64,000 nt of DNA from Tigheibacillus halophilus (GTDB lineage: Bacteria; Bacillota; Bacilli; Bacillales; Amphibacillaceae). The stretch lies in assembly GCF_042683165.1 (NCBI RefSeq), contig NZ_JBHUIZ010000015.1, positions 1 through 64,000 of the forward strand, read 5' to 3'. The position numbers and the translations under genes were made by a program. Below are positions 58,647-64,000 of the stretch, in pieces. Under the pieces are notes generated by a model. That model had not been told where the DNA came from. It did not search any database and saw only the letters and a program-made list of their open reading frames with translations. Within the stretch, counting starts at the first letter, position 1; the number at the start of each line of letters is the position of its first letter.

Positions 58647-59282
58647 ATGAGTGCTAAGAAAATGATCATGATTAATATCATCGTATTAATCATTTTAATT
58701 GGTGGCGGGATCGCAGGCTACTATTTCTATTATCAAGCTGCCAATTATGTGAAAACCGATGATGCGAAAATCGAAGGAAAAATGATCACGATAGGTTCTC
58801 CAGCAGATGGGAAGCTGTCTGATTGGGATGCCGTTGTAGGTAAGAAATATGAAAAAGGTGAAAAAATCGGTGAAATAGAAGCTGCATCGGGAAATGGTGT
58901 CGCAAAGAAGGCTATTACAATACCACAGGATGCAACCATTGTTAAAGAGGATGGCGTGAAAAATGCGATGATCGGCGCGGGTACAAAATTGGCGCAGGCG
59001 TTCGATTTAAAAGATTTGTGGATTACAGCCAATATTGATGAAAGCGACATTGACCATGTGAAAACTGGTAAATCTGTAGACATTGTCGTGGATGCGTATA
59101 ATGACACAACCCTGACCGGTAAGGTAGAACAGATTGGTCTTGCTACGAAAGACACGTTTTCTCTGCTGCCATCCAGCGGGGATAATGACGATAATGTCAT
59201 TCCAGTCAAAATATCGATAGACGATTACAAAGGACTTCGCCTTGTTCCAGGAATTAACGCACACGTCAAGATTGACCGATAG
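58647..59282 (+). CDS. HlyD-type efflux adaptor
   Basis: The 211-residue protein has an N-terminal membrane anchor (about 7-27). A biotinyl-lipoyl-like part follows (YVKTDDAKIEGKMITIGSPA and GTKLAQAFDLKDLWITANID), ending in a beta-barrel (GKSVDIVVDAYNDTTLTGKV). It is the short Gram-positive form. ATG 58647 follows AAGGGA. The exporter gene starts 12 bases downstream. Confidence 0.85.
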   Translation: MSAKKMIMINIIVLIILIGGGIAGYYFYYQAANYVKTDDAKIEGKMITIGSPADGKLSDWDAVVGKKYEKGEKIGEIEAASGNGVAKKAITIPQDATIVKEDGVKNAMIGAGTKLAQAFDLKDLWITANIDESDIDHVKTGKSVDIVVDAYNDTTLTGKVEQIGLATKDTFSLLPSSGDNDDNVIPVKISIDDYKGLRLVPGINAHVKIDR

Positions 59283-59294
59283 GAGGGTGACTGC

Positions 59295-61163
59295 ATGTCC
59301 TTCATGATGACAGGATACATTATATTTGCATTGCTTGTGCTTGTTTTGGTCAATATTGCTCTGCGTGTATCAAGTAAAAAAAAGGCGGCACATGCGAAAC
59401 AACAAGAAATGAACCGCTTGATGGACGATGATCCAGCGAAAAATACGATACAAGAAATACAACAGGAAGATGAGCAAGAGCCGTTTTACAGGAAGACTGA
59501 GCGGAGAAATAAGCCTTCTGTAGAAAACGATTTGAATGATAAAAATCAGCGAGTAAATAAAGAAGAGGATGAATCTGTTTCAGACCCCAGAGCGATTAAA
59601 AAAGGTCCGCTGATGACGGTCATGCTGCTCGGGGCGTTTGCGGCAATTTTAAACCAGACGCTGTTAAATGTCGCAGTACCGAAAATTATGGAAGACTTCG
59701 ATGTTTCCGCCAGCACTGCACAATGGCTGACAACGGCATATATGCTTGTCAATGGGGTATTAATTCCCGTAACAGCCTTTTTGATGCGGTCGTTTTCTAC
59801 TAGGAAAATATTCATTACTGCGATGGGCTTGTTTGCGGTTGGTACGATCCTTTGCAGTTTTTCCCCGACGTTCTTCGTTTTGCTTTTAGGAAGGATTGTT
59901 CAGGCGTCAGGTGCAGGAATGCTGATGCCATTGTTAATGAATGTGTTTTTAACCATTTTTCCTCCCGAAAAACGCGGCGCAGCGATGGGAACGGTCGGTA
60001 TTGTAATCATGTTTGCACCAGCTATCGGCCCGACGCTTTCCGGCTGGATTGTGGAGCATTATTCATGGCGTGTCTTATTCTACGTCGTGCTGCCATTTGT
60101 CATTGTTGACATTATCTTGGCGTATTTTCTATTGAAGAATGTACTGAAATTGACCTATCCAAAGATCGATATTTCGGGGATCATTCTTTCTACCATTGCT
60201 CTCGGTGGACTGCTGTATGGATTCAGCGAAGCTGGAAATGATGGCTGGGGCGCAACAAAGGTTGTTCTCTGGTTTGTCATCGGCGGGATTGCACTTCTGT
60301 TATTTATCTGGCGTGAATTAGTTGCAGATGAGCCAATGCTGGAACTTCGCGTTTTTAAGTACAATATGTTTACACTTTCAAGCATTATCCGCCTCATTGC
60401 TGTAATGGCGATGTTTTCAGCTATGCTGCTGATTCCGATTTATATGCAGACCATTCGTGGGTATACTCCATTGGAATCCGGATTGCTTCTGTTGCCAGGT
60501 GCAATTCTGATGGGGATTTTTCAGCCGATTACCGGGATATTGTTCGATAAAATCGGAGCGCGTCCACTGGCTTTGGTTGGTTTGGCATTGACTGTTTGGA
60601 CAACATGGGAATTGCATGATTTATCCGCGACCACATCTTTTTCGTTCATCATGGTCATTTATGCACTTCGCATGGTTGGACTGGCCGGTGTGATGATGCC
60701 GATTATGACAACGGGCCTCAACCAGCTTCCACAGCGCCTAAGTGCTCACGGAACTGCCATGGCTAACACGCTGCAGCAGGTTGCTGGATCCGTTGGGACA
60801 GCTGTGATGGTTTCTATTTATACGGCGCAGACGAAAACGCATATGGGAATGATCGGCAACAAGATGACATCAGAACATACGCACCAACAGTTCTCAGATC
60901 TCGTCCACCAGCTGATGGGAGCGATGGGGATGTCAGCCGATGCTGCGGGTGCTGCCGGGCAACAGATGATTTACGGCCAGGCATATAAACAGGCATTGAT
61001 TGAGGGAATGAACGATTCATTCTTTGTTGCCACCATTTTGGCTGCTATCGCGTTTGTTTTGTCGTTGTTCCTAAAGCGCACCTATCCGCCTGATGAGGAT
61101 TTGGCAACAGATTCTCCGAAAGAAAAAGAAACAACTGACACACCAATGGCCAACGAAGGGTAG
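59295..61163 (+). CDS. DHA2-family (EmrB/QacA-like) multidrug exporter
   Basis: The 622-residue protein has about 14 transmembrane helices and DHA2 landmarks: LNQTLLNVAVPKIMEDFDVS, the motif in QWLTTAYMLVNGVLIP, the GRIVQASGAGMLMPL region and GPTLSGWIVEHYSWR. It has an extra N-terminal helix followed by about 75 mostly charged residues before the transporter core. With the adaptor upstream it should form an H+-driven exporter controlled by the TetR protein. AGGAGGGTG precedes the ATG. Confidence 0.9.
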   Translation: MSFMMTGYIIFALLVLVLVNIALRVSSKKKAAHAKQQEMNRLMDDDPAKNTIQEIQQEDEQEPFYRKTERRNKPSVENDLNDKNQRVNKEEDESVSDPRAIKKGPLMTVMLLGAFAAILNQTLLNVAVPKIMEDFDVSASTAQWLTTAYMLVNGVLIPVTAFLMRSFSTRKIFITAMGLFAVGTILCSFSPTFFVLLLGRIVQASGAGMLMPLLMNVFLTIFPPEKRGAAMGTVGIVIMFAPAIGPTLSGWIVEHYSWRVLFYVVLPFVIVDIILAYFLLKNVLKLTYPKIDISGIILSTIALGGLLYGFSEAGNDGWGATKVVLWFVIGGIALLLFIWRELVADEPMLELRVFKYNMFTLSSIIRLIAVMAMFSAMLLIPIYMQTIRGYTPLESGLLLLPGAILMGIFQPITGILFDKIGARPLALVGLALTVWTTWELHDLSATTSFSFIMVIYALRMVGLAGVMMPIMTTGLNQLPQRLSAHGTAMANTLQQVAGSVGTAVMVSIYTAQTKTHMGMIGNKMTSEHTHQQFSDLVHQLMGAMGMSADAAGAAGQQMIYGQAYKQALIEGMNDSFFVATILAAIAFVLSLFLKRTYPPDEDLATDSPKEKETTDTPMANEG

Positions 61164-61193
61164 CACAACAGTGTTCCTGTGTTGGTAAATAAA

Positions 61194-61232
61194 CGGGGCT
61201 CTAGCATTCATGATGCTGGGGCTTCTTTTTAA
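61194..61232 (+). terminator. Terminator after the exporter gene
   Basis: GGCTCTAGCAT and ATGCTGGGGCTT form the stem, followed by CTTTTT. Confidence 0.8.
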
Positions 61233-61392
61233 AATAATGATATATGTAGCAGTTCCTTTATACGGTTTTTCCAGGCGTAAAAGATGGGCAAGCGAGGTGT
61301 GGTTGGAAAAATGCAATGACAGGTTAGTTATCAGGATGATCTGACTGAATGACTGTAGGTGCAGTGAACCGGAGCCATGTCAATACAATGTA

Positions 61393-61440
61393 TAAACAGT
61401 AACTCCAATCGTTTATGTACAGGGAGTTACTGTTTTTATA
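61393..61440. terminator. Second strong terminator
   Basis: AAACAGTAACTCC and GGAGTTACTGTTT pair perfectly over 13 bp and are followed by TT. No gene lies between this and the one before it. Confidence 0.85.
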
Positions 61441-61485
61441 TACAGTGCATTATTGTAGTTATGAAAGAAAGTGTGCATGAAAAGC

Positions 61486-61514
61486 CATCTCATGTTAAAT
61501 GGAGATGGCTGCTG
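61486..61514 (-). terminator. Terminator of the MBL-fold gene
   Basis: AGCCATCTC and GAGATGGCT with a 10-base loop, on the 3' side of the minus-strand gene. Confidence 0.75.
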
Positions 61515-61529
61515 TGGAAATATATAGGA

Positions 61530-62378
61530 TTAATCTAAGTGCATAACATGGTCATTCACAAATGCTTTTATGAAGAATAATTCATTATCATTTGGGTTTC
61601 TTTTATTTTCTAACTTAAAACACTGTAAAGCTTTCTCTAGTGATGAAGATTTTACAGCTTGACTGGATGCTGTTAACTCATTCCAATATATATTCATTTC
61701 ATCTGAATCGCAAATAGATTCATGCCCAAGCAGGAACATGTCAGCATCATATTTTTGAATATCTTTAATCATGGGCAATAACTGTGATTGTTTAAAATGA
61801 AATAAAGAATTTGTGGTCGTCCCATATGCACAATCACCTAAAAAAACAACTTTTTCATCAGGTATATAAGCGATTGTAGCGTCTTCTGTATGGGTGCTTT
61901 TGATTTTTTCAAGCATGCAAATTTTATTTCCCAAATCGATAGTTAATGTATTTTCAAAGACTATCTCTGGGGATTTCAACTTGAAATTATCTCTGTTCGG
62001 TATATCAGCTCGTATTATCTTCATGCACATCGAGTTCATCTGGTTAGTATTCACGTACTTTTCCAGTGAACTGTCATCATAGGAATAGTTTTGCCATTCT
62101 TTTATTATTTCGTTTGTTTGACTGTTAACGATAACAGTTGCATCAAATTCATTCATACCTAGGAAATGGTCCCAATGAGCATGTGTTATAACCACGTATT
62201 TAACCGGCGGTACATTTAGTTTCTCAATTTCCAGTTGAAAATCTTTAGCATGTTGAGCTGAATTACCAGGGTCTATGATTAGACTATATCGGTTACCACA
62301 TACCAATCCCAATGTTGGACGTTCCCTGTCATCTTGATTGGATAAATAATAAATAGTATCGCTTAATTTATTTAACAT
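61530..62378 (-). CDS. MBL-fold metallohydrolase
   Basis: The 282-residue protein has the zinc motif THAHWDH (His66, His68, Asp70, His71), the late metal aspartate in VVFLGDCAYG and the histidine in FLLGHESI. It resembles the MBL hydrolase group rather than secreted beta-lactamases, as there is no signal peptide. The ATG at 62378 follows GAGGAGATATAAC; the frame is open from 62393. The substrate is unknown. Confidence 0.85.
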   Translation of the reverse strand: MLNKLSDTIYYLSNQDDRERPTLGLVCGNRYSLIIDPGNSAQHAKDFQLEIEKLNVPPVKYVVITHAHWDHFLGMNEFDATVIVNSQTNEIIKEWQNYSYDDSSLEKYVNTNQMNSMCMKIIRADIPNRDNFKLKSPEIVFENTLTIDLGNKICMLEKIKSTHTEDATIAYIPDEKVVFLGDCAYGTTTNSLFHFKQSQLLPMIKDIQKYDADMFLLGHESICDSDEMNIYWNELTASSQAVKSSSLEKALQCFKLENKRNPNDNELFFIKAFVNDHVMHLD

Positions 62379-62956
62379 GTTATATCTCCTCATTCCATTA
62401 ATAATAATTCCATGAAAGAGAAAATCTGCATGTGTATGCTAAAGCCAAAAAAGTAACATAAGATTTTCTCATTTTACTTTTTTACCATTGGACTTGTACC
62501 TCCCTAATTTATTAAAGAGAATTATAACATGCCAGGTATGCTATAGGTATCATTTTTATGAAAAATTTGAATTTTTTATTTCGAGCAGCAAACAAAGCGC
62601 GGCAGTAGTTTTAGTATTTTTCAACATTTCTTGTGCATATTATAAATCTTTAACATTGCAAAACCTCATTAAAAGGGATGGCAATGACCGTGCATTGCGT
62701 TTATGATGGCGTTGCCACTGCAAAGACTAATCGAATGGGAACTTAATAAAGTGTTTTAGCTGTCTCGGGTGCAAGGGAGAAATTGTCTAAACGGTAATCA
62801 CTGATCTTGCTTGCCCAAGCGGGATTTCCCAACAAGGTACTGCCTGTTTGTAAGATCGTATTCTCCGCGTTACACATTTTCTGCGGTAATTAATGTTAAA
62901 CAGGTAATCGGATAAGAAAAAAGATTTATTTCAATTTTTATTTTATTACTTTACAA

Positions 62957-62969
62957 ACCGCCGGTCGGT
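62957..62969 (+). promoter_or_regulatory. Candidate TetR operator
   Basis: ACCGCCGGTCGGT, an imperfect GC-rich dyad in AT-rich surroundings, lies 56 bases before the second TetR gene. The stretch 62394-62950 holds no supported gene. It contains an inverted repeat (AGAGAAAATCT near 62416, AGATTTTCTC near 62461). Confidence 0.55.
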
Positions 62970-63024
62970 ATGTAATAATGACCTTACAAATTTAAAAAAT
63001 GCTAGCAATAAAGGATGAAATGTA

Positions 63025-63624
63025 TTGGATCGGGAATCGAAACGAAAAAGGACAAAAGAGTTACTATTGGACACAACAAAAGATTTAGTACAAGAAAAAG
63101 GGTGTAACAATATGACCCTGAACGACATTATCAAACGTACGAAACTTTCCAAAGGAGCTATATACCATTATGTAAGGAGCAAGGATGAACTATTGGCATT
63201 AGTTTTACAGGAGAGAATGGAAAAAATTAATGATCGTTTTTTTGAAAAAGTAAATGAAGGTAAAAAAGAATTTGAGGGGCCTATGAAAGAAATCGTTAGA
63301 AAACTGCCGTCACTTCAAGACCCCCTCGATGCGACAAATCGAATCTTTCTTTATTTGTTATCGAAGCACAATCAGCCAATTGTCAGTGAAATCATCAATA
63401 AATTTTACGACCAGGCCGTTCGGCTATCCAAACAATGGATTACAGCTGGTCAGCATGCTGGGGTCATCCCCTTATCAGTCAATGCAGATAGGACAGCAGA
63501 ATTATTCATATTGATTTCCTACGGGTTCCGTGTGCGAAATTCCATTTCCAATGATTCTCATGCATTCAGTACAGATGATTTTTCAATACTTATGGCGGAC
63601 TTGCTGGAAGCGAAACAAACATAA
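63025..63624 (+). CDS. TetR-family repressor
   Basis: The 199-residue protein has the TetR HTH (VQEKGCNNMTLNDIIKRTKL, then SKGAIYHYVRSKDELLALVL) and a helical ligand domain. It starts with TTG after AAAGGATG. It is followed 20 bases later by a DUF2269 gene, which it probably controls together with itself. Confidence 0.88.
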   Translation: MDRESKRKRTKELLLDTTKDLVQEKGCNNMTLNDIIKRTKLSKGAIYHYVRSKDELLALVLQERMEKINDRFFEKVNEGKKEFEGPMKEIVRKLPSLQDPLDATNRIFLYLLSKHNQPIVSEIINKFYDQAVRLSKQWITAGQHAGVIPLSVNADRTAELFILISYGFRVRNSISNDSHAFSTDDFSILMADLLEAKQT

Positions 63625-63644
63625 AAGAAAGGGGGGTGGACTCT

Positions 63645-64000
63645 TTGAACGTTTTGTTGTTTTTGCATATTTTTGGAGTAGTTATTTTTCTTGGGAACAT
63701 TGTCACGGCAGCGTTTTGGAAAGTTAGAGCTGATATGAAAAGGGATCCTGAGTTTATCCATCACACTGTGAAAAACATTATGTTGGCTGATTTCCTCTTT
63801 ACACTGCCTGGATTAATCTTAATCATTGTTTCCGGTATTCTAATGTCTGTCCAATCAGGCTATTCCATGATGACTTTCAATTGGCTAACCTTGTCAATAT
63901 TCCTGTTCGTATTAACCGGCATCCTTTGGCTGGCGATACTCATCCCCATACAGCGAAGTATGATCCGTCACAGTAGCTGTGCCATAGACAATGGCATCAT
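63645..64000 (+). CDS. DUF2269 membrane protein (partial, cut by the window end)
   Basis: The frame NVLLFLHIFGVVIFLGNIVT to HSSCAIDNG has the DUF2269 hallmarks: a first-helix HIFGVVIFLGN, VRADMKRDPEFIHHTVKNIM, and three helices within the window. The TTG at 63645 follows GGGGGGTGG. The C-terminal part lies beyond position 64000. Confidence 0.85.
   Translation, partial: MNVLLFLHIFGVVIFLGNIVTAAFWKVRADMKRDPEFIHHTVKNIMLADFLFTLPGLILIIVSGILMSVQSGYSMMTFNWLTLSIFLFVLTGILWLAILIPIQRSMIRHSSCAIDNGI

Noticed and set aside
62488..62706. 72-codon plus-strand frame before the second TetR gene
   Set aside because: No ribosome site, no recognisable protein character, and no conserved neighbour.
1..64000. tRNA or rRNA genes
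   Set aside because: I saw no cloverleaf-type or rRNA-like sequence on either strand by reading; a tRNA scan would settle it.

Overview
The window looks like a chromosomal stretch of a low-to-moderate GC Bacillaceae bacterium. I base this on strong AAGGAGG-type ribosome sites, frequent TTG/GTG starts, a YheC/YheD endospore-coat ATP-grasp protein, a cre/LicR-type beta-glucoside PTS operon, a T-box leader, and many small proteins typical of Bacillus relatives. I cannot name the genus from sequence reading alone.

Layout. 1-1000 holds a decayed IS3/IS150-type element. 1466-3910 (minus) is a tandem YheC/YheD-type protein. 4154-10867 is a carbohydrate block: a ROK fructokinase, a PTS IIB-IIC-IIA transporter, a GH1 6-phospho-beta-glucosidase and a LicR-type PRD regulator. 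It is followed by a decayed second copy of the operon promoter. 11.2-13.2 kb is a scar zone with an Uma2 remnant, a secreted protein, a lipoprotein and what looks like a group II intron tail. 13.2-17.1 kb encodes a binding protein, a sensor kinase and an AraC-type response regulator.

17.2-57 kb is the unusual part. It contains roughly 45 mostly tiny genes: GNATs, Nudix, HIT, HAD, lipoproteins, one- to four-helix membrane proteins, MerR regulators and small transporters. They are almost all on the plus strand between 17 and 41 kb. Recurring copies of one intergenic element separate them. Its full form is about 65-70 bp: a hairpin part related to GGGCGCAAT/ATTGCGCCC, then a tail box related to ATCGGGCCAGATTGTG plus TAATAAG. 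I could place about 30 copies, many partial, all in the same orientation and lying between a stop codon and the next ribosome site. A second family, a direct repeat of about 110 bp, occurs twice (38.0 and 39.7 kb). Several genes here are frameshifted, truncated at an element, or lack a normal start codon. The arrangement resembles a cassette array, but no integrase is visible in the window. Embedded in the same region are a T-box-controlled MFS transporter, a type I toxin locus, a streptogramin-resistance pair (vgb-vat) with a DoxX-like gene, two MerR-type promoters with 19-bp spacers, an ABC-2-like exporter, and a chimeric ABC/methyltransferase ORF.

57-64 kb returns to longer, ordinary genes: a TetR regulator with a HlyD-type adaptor and a 14-TM DHA2 drug exporter, a metallo-beta-lactamase-fold hydrolase, and a second TetR regulator followed by a DUF2269 membrane protein cut by the window end.
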